Positions 38,440-47,609 of a stretch of 64,000 bases of DNA are shown here, one piece after another. The notes below the pieces were generated by a model. That model searched no databases, had not been told where the DNA came from, and saw only the letters and a program-made list of their open reading frames with translations. The stretch covers positions 1-64,000 of the forward strand of contig JABAQQ010000013.1 of the NCBI GenBank assembly GCA_019187225.1. The letters are read 5' to 3'. Numbering within the stretch: position 1 is the first letter of the stretch; every line of letters begins with the position of its first letter. The translations under genes were made by a program, and so were the position numbers. Source of the stretch: Saprospiraceae bacterium. Its GTDB lineage: Bacteria; Bacteroidota; Bacteroidia; Chitinophagales; Saprospiraceae.

Positions 38440-41286
38440 ATGAACGTTTCCCGTAACATTCTCTGCCGGATTTTTTCCGCCGCCCTGATACTGGCTGCCG
38501 CTGCCGTTCACGGACAGGGTTTTATTAAAACATACCAGCCTTTGGGTGCGAGCGCCCGTACGCTGGTTCAGGCCGACGACGGCGGTTATTTTATGGCAGG
38601 GGAAATACCTGCCACCGGCCAAATGTTCCTCCAAAAAACCAACGCTACCGGCAACGCGGTCTGGACGAACCATCTGGCGCTCGGCGGCGCGCGGGCATTG
38701 GCATCGTGCAAAGTCGCCGGCGGCGGCTTCGTCGTGCTGGCCGAGAACTTCGCCGATGTGAACGGCACCCAAAATCTGGTATTTAAGATCAGCGACAGCG
38801 GTACGGTGCTCTGGCAGACGGTCGTGGGCAATACCTTCCTGCCCAACGGATTAAAGGACATCATCGCCACTTCGGACGGTCATTTTCTGGCTGCCGGCAA
38901 TACCCGCGACGCGCAGTTGAATCTCGACGCATGGCTGGTCAAATTCACTCCCGACGGCAATATTCTCTGGTCGCAAACGGTCACCAATACAGCTTTCAAT
39001 GAAGAGGTGTCGAGCCTTGTCGAATTGCCGGGCGGCTACGTCGCCATCAGCGGGGGAGGTGTGCACAACGGCGACCGCGATCTTTTTCTGGTCAAAACAG
39101 ACCCGTCGGGAAACCTCGTATGGCAAAAATGGTACGACAAACCCGCCACCCAGATCGCTTACGACTTGCTGCGCATGGCCGATGGCGGACTGATGGTTTT
39201 GGGCGACACCTACGGGACCGACCCGACCAAAATCACCCTGCTCAAAACCGACGCCGACGGCACGGAAGACTTTTTTGCACAACTATTTCCCTGGCCGACT
39301 TCCGGCAACAATCCGCTTTACACCCTCAACAGTTTTGTCCGCGACGCAGCCGACAATGTTTACATCACCGGCTACGGGACCAGCACCCTTACTGACGGCA
39401 GCACTTTTTTGTTAAAATTGGATGCATTGGGGGATTATGTCTGGATAAAAGGATTGGGACATTCCGACATACCCTGGCAGATCATCAACACCAGCGACAA
39501 CAAGTTCGCTATTTGCGGCGGTTTCGAATGGGGCGCGTTTTTGATAAAAGCCAACGAACAGGGAGAAATTTATACCAACAAGATCGCGGGCAATCTTTAC
39601 CACGACGCCAACGACAACTGCGCGGAAGACACGGGGGAACCTGCTTTGACAAGTTTCATCATACGCGCTGAAAATCAATCGGGCGAAGTGTTTTTCAAAA
39701 ATTCCGCCCCCGACGGCACTTTCCTGATACCCGTTTCGGAAGGCGATTTTGCCCTGACAGTGTCGCCGGTGTACGGCTCGCAATACTTTTGGCACATCTG
39801 CGACACCCAAACGGTGTCCGTCACGGGGGAATACCAGACCGTGCAGGCGGATCCGCTCGGTTTGCGCTCCGAAGCCGACTGTCCGCAGATGTACGTTGAA
39901 ATCGGCGCTCCTTTCCTGCGTCGCTGTTTTTCCAATACTTTCAATGTGTTGTATTGCAACAACGGCAATGTGGGCGCCACCGACGCCTCTGTCGCACTTA
40001 CCTTGTCCGATCCCTTGCTGTTGTACGAAACCAGCTCGATCCCGCTGACCAACCAAAACGGCAATGTATTGATTTTCAATATTCCCGACGTGGCGCCGGG
40101 CGAATGCGGCGCCTTCACTGTCAAGCTGATCGTGGATTGCGCCGCCGAACTTGGCGAGGTATTGTGTGTGGAAGCGCATATTTTCCCGGATACCGTTTGC
40201 CCGGCACCCGACCCCAGCTGGGACGGCTCTCACCTCGAAGTGACGGGAACCTGCGATGGCAGCGTACAATTTACGATCACAAATACGGGCACGGGCGATA
40301 TGGCGGGCACAGTGGAGTATGTGATCGTGGAAGACCAGATCATGTACATGCAAGGCAGCCTTCAACTCGACGCGGGCGAAGACACGGTCATCACCGTGCC
40401 GAACCCTTCGGGCGGCCCTTATTTTCTGCAAACCGCACAAAGCCCCGGCCATCCGGGTCTGAACGTCCCTTCCGCCATCGTATCGCCCTGCGGCGGCCCG
40501 GCCATGTCGAGCGCCCTGCAATTCCCGAATAACGAGGCCGATCCCTTCATTTCCGTGTATTGCGACGAAGTGGTCGGCTCTTATGACCCCAACGACAAAC
40601 GCGGTTTTCCGCTCGGCTGGAAAGACGCGCACTACATCGAACGCGCCCAGGAACTGGAATATATGATCCGTTTTCAAAACACGGGGACGGACACGGCCTT
40701 TCTCGTCGTTATCCGCGACACGCTTACTACGCTGCTCGATGCCACGACACTGCGCCCCGGATCGGCCAGCCACCCTTATACCTGGACACTCGACGGCGCA
40801 GGCGTGCTGACTTTCCGGTTCGAGGACATTCTGCTGGTGGACAGCTTCACCAACGAGCCTGCTTCACACGGTTACGTCACTTTCAGCATCGCGCAACAGC
40901 CCGGTTTGCCGCTCGGCACAGTCATTGAAAACAAGGCGGAGATATACTTCGATTTCAACGAAGCCGTGGTGACGAACACTTATTTCCACACGATCGGCAA
41001 ACCTTTTTCGACTTTCTTAAAAGACCCGCCCCAGGGAAATAGTGACTTGCAAATTTTCCCCCATCCATTTGCAGAACAGGCACTCTTCCGGCTGAACGGG
41101 GTGGCGTCCAACGCTTTCGTCCGGCTGGCCGTGTTCGACGCGATGGGACGCCTGGTAAAAGAAGATGCTTTCACGGGGTCGGAGTATTTGTTTCAGAACA
41201 AAAATCTGACGCCGGGAATCTATTTTTTCAAAATCGAAGAAAACGGGCGACTGCTGGCATCGGGGAAGGTGGTGATTGGCCATTAA
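38440..41286 (+). CDS. Large T9SS-secreted protein with propeller-like N-terminal half
   Basis: The 948-aa protein has a signal peptide (MNVSRNILCRIFSAALILAA, cleavage near VHGQG); ATG 38440 was preferred to the TTG two codons earlier. Residues about 30-370 contain repeated blade-like units with D.G...W and LLKTD/LVKTD patterns (for example DLFLVKTDPSGNLVWQKWYD), suggesting a beta-propeller. A middle section (NLYHDANDNCAEDTGEPALT) resembles SdrD-B. A later section (GSYDPNDKRGFPLGWKDAHY, then IERAQELEYMIRFQNTGTDT) is a conserved module of Bacteroidota secreted proteins. The C-terminus (LQIFPHPFAEQALFRLNG...LTPGIYFFKIEENGRLLASG) is a T9SS sorting domain. Probably cell-surface or secreted; function unknown. 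Confidence 0.85.
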   Translation: MNVSRNILCRIFSAALILAAAAVHGQGFIKTYQPLGASARTLVQADDGGYFMAGEIPATGQMFLQKTNATGNAVWTNHLALGGARALASCKVAGGGFVVLAENFADVNGTQNLVFKISDSGTVLWQTVVGNTFLPNGLKDIIATSDGHFLAAGNTRDAQLNLDAWLVKFTPDGNILWSQTVTNTAFNEEVSSLVELPGGYVAISGGGVHNGDRDLFLVKTDPSGNLVWQKWYDKPATQIAYDLLRMADGGLMVLGDTYGTDPTKITLLKTDADGTEDFFAQLFPWPTSGNNPLYTLNSFVRDAADNVYITGYGTSTLTDGSTFLLKLDALGDYVWIKGLGHSDIPWQIINTSDNKFAICGGFEWGAFLIKANEQGEIYTNKIAGNLYHDANDNCAEDTGEPALTSFIIRAENQSGEVFFKNSAPDGTFLIPVSEGDFALTVSPVYGSQYFWHICDTQTVSVTGEYQTVQADPLGLRSEADCPQMYVEIGAPFLRRCFSNTFNVLYCNNGNVGATDASVALTLSDPLLLYETSSIPLTNQNGNVLIFNIPDVAPGECGAFTVKLIVDCAAELGEVLCVEAHIFPDTVCPAPDPSWDGSHLEVTGTCDGSVQFTITNTGTGDMAGTVEYVIVEDQIMYMQGSLQLDAGEDTVITVPNPSGGPYFLQTAQSPGHPGLNVPSAIVSPCGGPAMSSALQFPNNEADPFISVYCDEVVGSYDPNDKRGFPLGWKDAHYIERAQELEYMIRFQNTGTDTAFLVVIRDTLTTLLDATTLRPGSASHPYTWTLDGAGVLTFRFEDILLVDSFTNEPASHGYVTFSIAQQPGLPLGTVIENKAEIYFDFNEAVVTNTYFHTIGKPFSTFLKDPPQGNSDLQIFPHPFAEQALFRLNGVASNAFVRLAVFDAMGRLVKEDAFTGSEYLFQNKNLTPGIYFFKIEENGRLLASGKVVIGH

Positions 41287-41427
41287 AAGTAATTGGGGTA
41301 ATTTAATCGCTCCAATTACATCGATGAACAATCAGGCAGAATTTGACCACAATTTTCTTCGCAACATTCTGATAGTGAATCATCTGTACGGAAAAGATTT
41401 CCGTCTTGCCACTTAAAATAACATCTC

Positions 41428-43605
41428 ATGAAAAATATCATCCGCATTTTCATCTTACTCCTGGTAACCGGAAAACTGACGGCTCAAACCTGCATCGTCG
41501 CCGACACCTGCCCGGTCGCGCCGGTGCAATTCTGCGACATCACAAACAACGACGCGCAGCTATGGAACGAAACTTATTGGCTCGACCCTGTGACGGGATT
41601 GCACGACCTGCCCGACGTGCCTGTGAACCTGGCGTTCACCGCGACCGATACCTGCGCCAACGGAAGCATCACCATCAAATTTATACTTTTCCTCGACCTC
41701 GACGGCAACGGCACACAGGAAACGGCCGTTGGGAGCGACAGCTTGCCGGGCTTCAATGCGGTGAAATACGGCAACGTCTCCGGCGCAGGCGCCCTCCGCG
41801 CCTTCGACGAGCGCCCTGTCCCTGCTGACCAAAAATACGGTTTTGCCCTGGAAACCGTCGTCAACGGCCCGGCCACTACTGCCCGCGTGCGCTGGAATAC
41901 GGAGGCTCAGCCCGGCACGTACATCCACCCCGAATTGCCTTACGGTCAGCACAAAATCAAGTGGTTCATTGCCGATGCGCAGGGACAGGAAAGCATTTGC
42001 GAATATAATTTCGTTGTAAAAGATTGTAAAGCGCCGACGGTGGTGTGCCTGAACGGTCTTTCGGTCAATATCATGCCGAACGGCCAGATCACGCTCTGGG
42101 CGTGGGATTTTCTACAATATGCGGAGGACAACCACACGCCTTCCAACTTGCTGCAATTCGGTATCCGGAAAGCGGGAGCAGGAACAGGTTTTCCGATGGA
42201 TTCGTTGGGCATTCCCTCGACGAGCGTCGTTTTCAACTGCGACGAAATTGGCGACAATCCGATCGAGTTGTGGAGCCGCGATCAAAGCGGCAATGCGGAT
42301 TTTTGCCAGACCATCGCATCAGTCCAGGACATCAACAACCAATGCGGCGATACCGGCCCATTGATCTCCTGCGCCACCACCTGGTGTACCGGAACAGCCA
42401 TCGGCGGCGTGACTTTTTACGCGTATCTGAATGCTCCCGGACTGCCTCCCATCGCCCTCACCGATTCGATGCCCGACGCCAACGGTTGCGTCACCTTCCC
42501 GGAATGGGCTTTCCCCGCATCGAGCGATTACCTCCTCTACCCCGCCAAAAATGACGACCCGCTCAACGGCGTAAATACGCTCGACCTGATCCGGATCACC
42601 AAACACATCCTCGGTCTGCAACCGCTGCCTTCGCCCTACGCCATGATCGCCGCTGATGCGAACAAGAGCAATTCCATCACAACTTTCGACCTCGTCGAAC
42701 ACAAAAAACTAATACAGGGCATTTACGACGAACTGCCCAACAACACCTCCTGGCGCTTTGTGGATGCGAATTTCGTTTTTCCCAATCCGGCCAACCCGTT
42801 CCAGACAAGCATTCCGGAAACCAATTCGGGAAATGTGCAGAACATAACCCTTTACCTCGATTTTATCGGCATCAAAACCGGCGACGTGGATTGCAGCGCC
42901 GCTCCGGGCTTCAACGCGCCGGCCGATGATCGCGCCGCTTGCGTCCTGACCCTCCCCGACGCCGTCCTTTTGCCCGGCGAAAGCGCGGAAATCCCTGTCC
43001 GGATGGCTCAACCCGGCGAATGGCTCGGCCTGCAAACAAGCTGGCAATTTGATCCGAAAGTGCTTGAAATAGAAGGCGTTGTCCCTGGGAATCTGCCCGG
43101 CATGGACGAAACGGCTTTTTTCCGCCCCCAGCCCGGAATGCTCAACGCCGTCTGGTTCGACGCTGTGCCGCAAGCCGTTTCGACTGCTGAAAATTTGTTC
43201 GTATTGAAACTGAAGGCGCTCGCGCCGGTGCGGCTCAGCGAAGCCCTGTCATTGGCGACAAAAAAATTGTCGCCGGAAGCATATACGGCGGACGAGGCCA
43301 TCCAAAAACTACAATTACAATTCAGCGAACGTTCGGAAACTGCCGGCACAACGGCAATTTTTCCTCCCCAGCCCAACCCGACAACTGCCGGAGTTACAAT
43401 ACCCCTTCGGCTTGGACAGACCGAAACGGTGACGCTGGAACTAAGCGACCTTTCCGGTAAGCGACGCTGGCTCCATCAAATAACGCTTCCTGCCGGAACG
43501 CATTTGTACGAAATTCCCGCAACGGCAATGCCCCGGGCAGGGATGTATGTGTGGCGCATAAAGGCGGGAACAACGATGGAAAGCGGCAAACTGGTGCGGA
43601 TGTGA
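41428..43605 (+). CDS. T9SS-secreted protein with dockerin-like segment
   Basis: The 725-aa protein has a signal peptide (MKNIIRIFILLLVTGKLTAQ). Cysteine-containing beta domains follow, and near residues 385-430 a dockerin-like calcium-binding pair (GVNTLDLIRITKHILGLQPL and ADANKSNSITTFDLVEHKKL). A cohesin-like or carbohydrate-binding-type domain (LPDAVLLPGESAEIPVRMAQ, SWQFDPKVLEIEGV) comes after. It ends with a sorting-type domain (FPPQPNPTTAGVTIPL...MPRAGMYVWRIKAG). It follows the similar secreted protein at 38440 after 141 bp on the same strand and is probably expressed with it. The dockerin-like part suggests assembly with a partner, but no cohesin protein was identified with certainty. 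Confidence 0.82.
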   Translation: MKNIIRIFILLLVTGKLTAQTCIVADTCPVAPVQFCDITNNDAQLWNETYWLDPVTGLHDLPDVPVNLAFTATDTCANGSITIKFILFLDLDGNGTQETAVGSDSLPGFNAVKYGNVSGAGALRAFDERPVPADQKYGFALETVVNGPATTARVRWNTEAQPGTYIHPELPYGQHKIKWFIADAQGQESICEYNFVVKDCKAPTVVCLNGLSVNIMPNGQITLWAWDFLQYAEDNHTPSNLLQFGIRKAGAGTGFPMDSLGIPSTSVVFNCDEIGDNPIELWSRDQSGNADFCQTIASVQDINNQCGDTGPLISCATTWCTGTAIGGVTFYAYLNAPGLPPIALTDSMPDANGCVTFPEWAFPASSDYLLYPAKNDDPLNGVNTLDLIRITKHILGLQPLPSPYAMIAADANKSNSITTFDLVEHKKLIQGIYDELPNNTSWRFVDANFVFPNPANPFQTSIPETNSGNVQNITLYLDFIGIKTGDVDCSAAPGFNAPADDRAACVLTLPDAVLLPGESAEIPVRMAQPGEWLGLQTSWQFDPKVLEIEGVVPGNLPGMDETAFFRPQPGMLNAVWFDAVPQAVSTAENLFVLKLKALAPVRLSEALSLATKKLSPEAYTADEAIQKLQLQFSERSETAGTTAIFPPQPNPTTAGVTIPLRLGQTETVTLELSDLSGKRRWLHQITLPAGTHLYEIPATAMPRAGMYVWRIKAGTTMESGKLVRM

Positions 43606-43831
43606 AGAACCCTTGTTGTCGCCGGCTCCATCGGAATGCAATATCCTGATTGGAGGCGTTCCGTCTCTTATATGATCAGAAACACCCGCTCTGCCCAATC
43701 GCTATAGAAAAGCCTCCGCTTCCCCTCCGACCATAATATCGCATCATGGAGCGGGAAGAACGTGAGAAGGGAAGGCAGAGAAGGAGTGATGGCCGGCTTG
43801 TACGTTATCCTCAGTGCTTACCTGCCCGCCC

Positions 43832-43926
43832 ATTTGCAGCCAAAACCCGCAACTTTTTATCAATTCTGGCTGCAAATATTTTTTAATCAGCCAGAACTGT
43901 TAATTTTGCATAAAAATTGGCTGATT
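43832..43926. promoter_or_regulatory. Cluster of inverted half-sites ending at the ATPase start codon
   Basis: ATTTGCAGCCA (43832-43842) pairs with TGGCTGCAAAT (43867-43877). TTCTGGCTG (43864-43872) pairs with CAGCCAGAA (43889-43897). AATCAGCCA (43885-43893) pairs with TGGCTGATT (43918-43926), which touches the ATG at 43927. Repeated TGGCTG words suggest a multi-site operator, possibly bound by the ATPase or a cognate regulator. The rest of 43606-43831 shows no gene. Confidence 0.5.
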
Positions 43927-45360
43927 ATGACAACGCTAGCGAATGTTGTAGGGAGAAAAAAAGAGATCATGGATCTGCAATCTATTGTTGAAAGTCCCAG
44001 GTCGGAGTTTCTGGCCGTATACGGACGGCGCCGGGTGGGCAAGACTTTTTTGTTGCGCGAATTTTTCGAATACCGGTTCGATTTCCAGATTTCCGGCCTG
44101 GCGAATGCCGGAACCGCGCAACAGTTGTTCAATTTTCACACGGCCCTGGCACGGCAGTCGTCCCTGCACTTTGACGCGCAACCCGAAAACTGGCTGGTAG
44201 CCTTTCAGCGCCTGATGGATCACCTGGAAACGCTGGAATCCGGCGGGAAAAAGATCGTTTTTTTTGATGAAATGCCGTGGTTCGATACCAAAGGTTCCGA
44301 TTTTGTCATGGGCCTGGAGCACTTCTGGAACAGTTGGGCCAGCAACCGCAAAGATGTGCTGCTGATTACCTGCGGCTCGGCGGCCTCCTGGATGATGAAT
44401 GTGCTGATCAACCACCCCGGCGGCCTGCACAACCGGGTTACGCAAAAGATGAAAATCGAACCGTTCTGCCTGCGGGAGGTCGAAGAAATGCTGGCGCGCA
44501 AGGGGGGCGTGCTCGAACGCTACCAGATCGTGCAACTGTACATGGCGCTGGGCGGTATCCCCTACTACCTCGAAGCCGTGAAGCCCGATCTTTCGGCCAC
44601 ACAAAACATTCAGGCCTTGTTTTTCGACAAGGCCGCCTTCCTGAAAAACGAGTTTTTCAACCTCTACCGCTCGCTTTTTAAAAAACACGAACTGTACGAA
44701 AAGGTGGTGGAGGTCTTGTCCACCCGGACCTACGGCCTGCGACGTACGGAAATCGTGCAATTATCCCGCATCACCTCGGGCGGAACGCTCAGCAAAGTGC
44801 TGGCCGACCTGGAAGAAAGCGGCTTTATCACGTCCTATATTTCATTAGACGAAAAAAGCAAAAATACGCTTTACCGGCTCTCCGATTATTACACGGCTTT
44901 CTATTTCCGCTTCATCAAAGACAGTCCTTACCGCGGCGAGGGCGCCTGGATCAATTTAATGGACAACCCCGTACATCGCGCCTGGCAGGGATTTACCTTC
45001 GAACAGGTTTGCCTCGACCACATCCCGCAAATCAAAAAGGCGCTGGGCATCCAGGGCGTGCTCTCCAAAGAAGCGACCTGGAAGGGCGGTACGGAGACGC
45101 AATCGGCCCAAATAGACCTGCTCATCGACCGGCGCGATCAGGTGATCAACCTCTGCGAAGCCAAATTCTCACTGGGCAAATTCGCCATTGATAAATCCGG
45201 CGCAGAACAACTGCGCAACAAGATCAACGTCTTTAAGACCGTGAGTAAAACCAAAAAAGCGGTCTTCCTGACGATGATCACGACCCACGGCTTAGAAAAA
45301 AACCAATACGCCGCAGCGCTGGTACAAAATGAAGTAACGCTGGAGGATCTGTTCGCGTAG
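43927..45360 (+). CDS. DUF234-type AAA ATPase with nuclease-like C-terminus
   Basis: The 477-aa protein starts MTTLANVVGRKKEIMDLQSI and has the P-loop YGRRRVGKTFLLREFF (about 33-48) and Walker B KIVFFDEMPWFD (about 108-119). A winged-helix follows (RTEIVQLSRITSGGTLSKVL, then ESGFITSYISLDEKSKNTLY). The C-terminal region contains ESATWKGG-like and QIDLLIDRRDQVINLCEAKF (about 395-414), fitting the PD-(D/E)XK-like end of this ATPase family. The role of these ATPases is not settled; many are mobile or defence-associated. ATG 43927 directly follows a palindromic operator-like site. A second, decayed member of the family is at 6458-7005, so the lineage has lost and kept copies. A remnant of another ATPase-nuclease gene follows immediately. 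Confidence 0.87.
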   Translation: MTTLANVVGRKKEIMDLQSIVESPRSEFLAVYGRRRVGKTFLLREFFEYRFDFQISGLANAGTAQQLFNFHTALARQSSLHFDAQPENWLVAFQRLMDHLETLESGGKKIVFFDEMPWFDTKGSDFVMGLEHFWNSWASNRKDVLLITCGSAASWMMNVLINHPGGLHNRVTQKMKIEPFCLREVEEMLARKGGVLERYQIVQLYMALGGIPYYLEAVKPDLSATQNIQALFFDKAAFLKNEFFNLYRSLFKKHELYEKVVEVLSTRTYGLRRTEIVQLSRITSGGTLSKVLADLEESGFITSYISLDEKSKNTLYRLSDYYTAFYFRFIKDSPYRGEGAWINLMDNPVHRAWQGFTFEQVCLDHIPQIKKALGIQGVLSKEATWKGGTETQSAQIDLLIDRRDQVINLCEAKFSLGKFAIDKSGAEQLRNKINVFKTVSKTKKAVFLTMITTHGLEKNQYAAALVQNEVTLEDLFA

Positions 45361-45366
45361 GGTTGC

Positions 45367-45489
45367 CTGGAGCGCTTCCGCGCGACCGGCAAGCCGCTGA
45401 CGCTGGTCGGCATGACATTCGACGCGGAGGCGAAAAACGTGCGGGAAGAAAAATGGCTTTACCTGCTTATTGCCATTCGGAAGCGGTGA
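45367..45489 (+). pseudogene. C-terminal fragment of an AAA-ATPase-like/PD-(D/E)XK protein
   Basis: In frame after the ATPase stop, about 40 codons read LERFRATGKPLTLVGMTFDA followed by EAKNVREEKW and end at TGA 45487-45489. This resembles the very end of DUF1703-type proteins (AAA-ATPase-like with a PD-(D/E)XK nuclease; family ending GK...LVG..F....R.I..W). The rest of that gene is missing. It is a separate remnant, not an extension of the ATPase. Confidence 0.5.
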
Positions 45490-45599
45490 AGAACAAAAAA
45501 TCGTCATTCACCCAACATTAACTACCTTTTTTGCGGCATTTTCGCAAACAGGCGTTTAATTTGCAGTAGGTAAACGAAACATTTTAATCTCCTGATCTC

Positions 45600-47366
45600 A
45601 TGCGGAAAATTTTACTCAAAACCGTACTTGGCAGCGCGATGGTGCTCCCCGCATTGTCGTTCGACCATTCTGAACCGGCGCCCATACCCGATCCGGAAAT
45701 CGTGGCCGCCGCCTATCCCAAGGATTATTTCATGGCGCCCGTGGACGCCAATCCCCTGCGCCTGACGGGGACGTTCGGCGAATTGCGCTCGGATCATTTT
45801 CACTCCGGAATAGACATAGACAGCAAAACCGGCGGCGTGGGACAGCCCGTATTCGCCGCCGCCGACGGCTTTGTTTACCGCATCCGGGTGCAGGCAAGCG
45901 GTTACGGCAACGTGCTGTACGTCAGACACCCCAACGGCTACACCACCGTGTATGCCCACCTCGACCGTTTTTCGTCCGAGATCCAAAAATACGTGCGGGA
46001 AATGCAGTACAAACGCGAGCGATTCGAAGTGGATTTGCACCCCGCCGACGGTCAGTTCCGGGTAAAACAGGGCCAGGAAATCGGAAAATTGGGCAATACA
46101 GGCGGCTCGACCGGCCCGCACCTGCACTTCGAGATCAGGCGCTCGGGCAGCGACAAGGCCCTCAACCCACTCTTGTTCGGCCTGCCCGTACCCGACAAAA
46201 CGCCGCCGGAAATCCGCGACATGAAGGTCTATTTTCTGAACGACAAACGCGAAGTGCTGACCAGCAAACCTTTTCCCATCCAACGCCAAAAAGACGGCTC
46301 GGTGAAAGTCGCCGAAGAAGTGGTCAGCCTCGGCGCCTGGCGGGTGGGCTTCGGCGTCAAAGCCTTCGACAAACAAACCGGCCATCGCAACGACAACGGC
46401 ATCTACGCCATTACGGTGCACGCCGACGGCGAACTGGTGTATCAATGGCGCATGGACGAACTGGACTTCGACGAAACCCGCTATCTGAATGCGCATGTGG
46501 ACTATGCCGCCCGCAAACGGTACGGCGCGTGGTTCCACCGCTGTTTCCTGCTACCCGGCGACCGGCTGTCCAACTACACCCGCACCAATGCCCTCGGCGC
46601 CGTGGCGCTTTCCAAAGACAACCCCGTAAAAATCGTCCTGAAAGTGATGGACGCAGCGGGTAATACCTCCAGCATCAATTTCTTGGTGAAACGCGACGAA
46701 AACATGGAGGCCATTGCAGGGCCGCCCTATCAATACGAATTGCCCTGGGATGCCGATAGCCGCATTGACCTCCAGGATTTTACCATGATCATGCCCAAAG
46801 GCGCGTTGTATGAAAACCTCCAGTTCCAATACAAAACCACGCGCGATGAAAGCGACGGCGTCTATTCTTCCATGCACCACCTGCACGACAACCGCACGCC
46901 CGTACAGAGATACTTTGAAGTTGCCATCCGGCCATATAACCTGCCGGCCGAACTGCGCTCCAAAGCCGTCATCGCCAACTGCGGAGAGGGGCGGCCCGAC
47001 AACTGCGGCGGCGCCTGGCGCGGCGATTACTTGGTGACCAAAGTCCGCCAGTTCGGCGACTACTGCGTGATGGCCGACAACATCCCTCCTGCCATCACGC
47101 CCGTCGTATTCGACGGCGACATGCGCCGCAAAAACACCATGTCGTTCCGCGTCCGCGACAACTTTGCTGTGAGCGGCAGCGCCGACCACCTGAGCTATCG
47201 CGGCACCGTGGACGGCCAGTGGGTGTTGTTCGAGTACGACCGCAAAAGCAACAGGCTCATCCATACCTTCGACGGGCGCATCGGCCCCGGGGAGCATCTC
47301 CTGCGGCTGGCGGTGCGCGACGACCGGGGGAACGAGGCGGTGTTCGAGCGGAAGTTTCTGAGATAA
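45600..47366 (+). CDS. M23-family metallopeptidase
   Basis: The 588-aa protein has an N-terminal signal-like segment (MRKILLKTVLGSAMVLPALS). A peptidase M23 domain lies near residues 55-200: SDHFHSGIDID (first zinc histidine and aspartate), YVRHPNGYTTVYAHLDRF and GPHLHFEIRRSG (H-x-H). All zinc ligands are present, so it should be an active endopeptidase cutting peptidoglycan cross-links in the periplasm. The remaining 380 residues are beta-rich (IRDMKVYFLNDKREVLTSKP, FRVRDNFAVSGSADHLSYRG), probably extracytoplasmic binding domains. Transcription probably begins from an AT-rich TTAATTTG-type element about 40 bp upstream. It appears monocistronic. Confidence 0.92.
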   Translation: MRKILLKTVLGSAMVLPALSFDHSEPAPIPDPEIVAAAYPKDYFMAPVDANPLRLTGTFGELRSDHFHSGIDIDSKTGGVGQPVFAAADGFVYRIRVQASGYGNVLYVRHPNGYTTVYAHLDRFSSEIQKYVREMQYKRERFEVDLHPADGQFRVKQGQEIGKLGNTGGSTGPHLHFEIRRSGSDKALNPLLFGLPVPDKTPPEIRDMKVYFLNDKREVLTSKPFPIQRQKDGSVKVAEEVVSLGAWRVGFGVKAFDKQTGHRNDNGIYAITVHADGELVYQWRMDELDFDETRYLNAHVDYAARKRYGAWFHRCFLLPGDRLSNYTRTNALGAVALSKDNPVKIVLKVMDAAGNTSSINFLVKRDENMEAIAGPPYQYELPWDADSRIDLQDFTMIMPKGALYENLQFQYKTTRDESDGVYSSMHHLHDNRTPVQRYFEVAIRPYNLPAELRSKAVIANCGEGRPDNCGGAWRGDYLVTKVRQFGDYCVMADNIPPAITPVVFDGDMRRKNTMSFRVRDNFAVSGSADHLSYRGTVDGQWVLFEYDRKSNRLIHTFDGRIGPGEHLLRLAVRDDRGNEAVFERKFLR

Positions 47367-47410
47367 TCATATCGGCACATAAACAGACTTGCAAATCGCT
47401 CTTAGTAGTC

Positions 47411-47560
47411 TGTAAACTAAATACTTATGTGTTTTTTGAATGACGAAAGGCGATTACATGAAATACGATTGACGATGTGGACGCCCTGCGAATAACATCG
47501 TCAATCGTATTTCATGTAATCGCCTTTCGTCATTCATAACCTTTATAAATTTAGTTTACA
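47411..47560. repeat. 150-bp composite inverted repeat, 41-bp perfect inner arms
   Basis: Outer arms TGTAAACTAAAT (47411-47422) and ATTTAGTTTACA (47549-47560) enclose perfect 41-bp arms at 47438-47478 (beginning GAATGACGAAAGGCGATTAC) and 47495-47535. A 16-bp centre separates them. No coding sequence. Two sets of nested terminal repeats suggest a transposable non-coding unit; no target duplication was identified with certainty. Confidence 0.9.
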
Positions 47561-47609
47561 TTGTACTTAAAGGGTTTTTCCCGTATGTTTGGGCAAAATT
47601 TTTCCCTCC

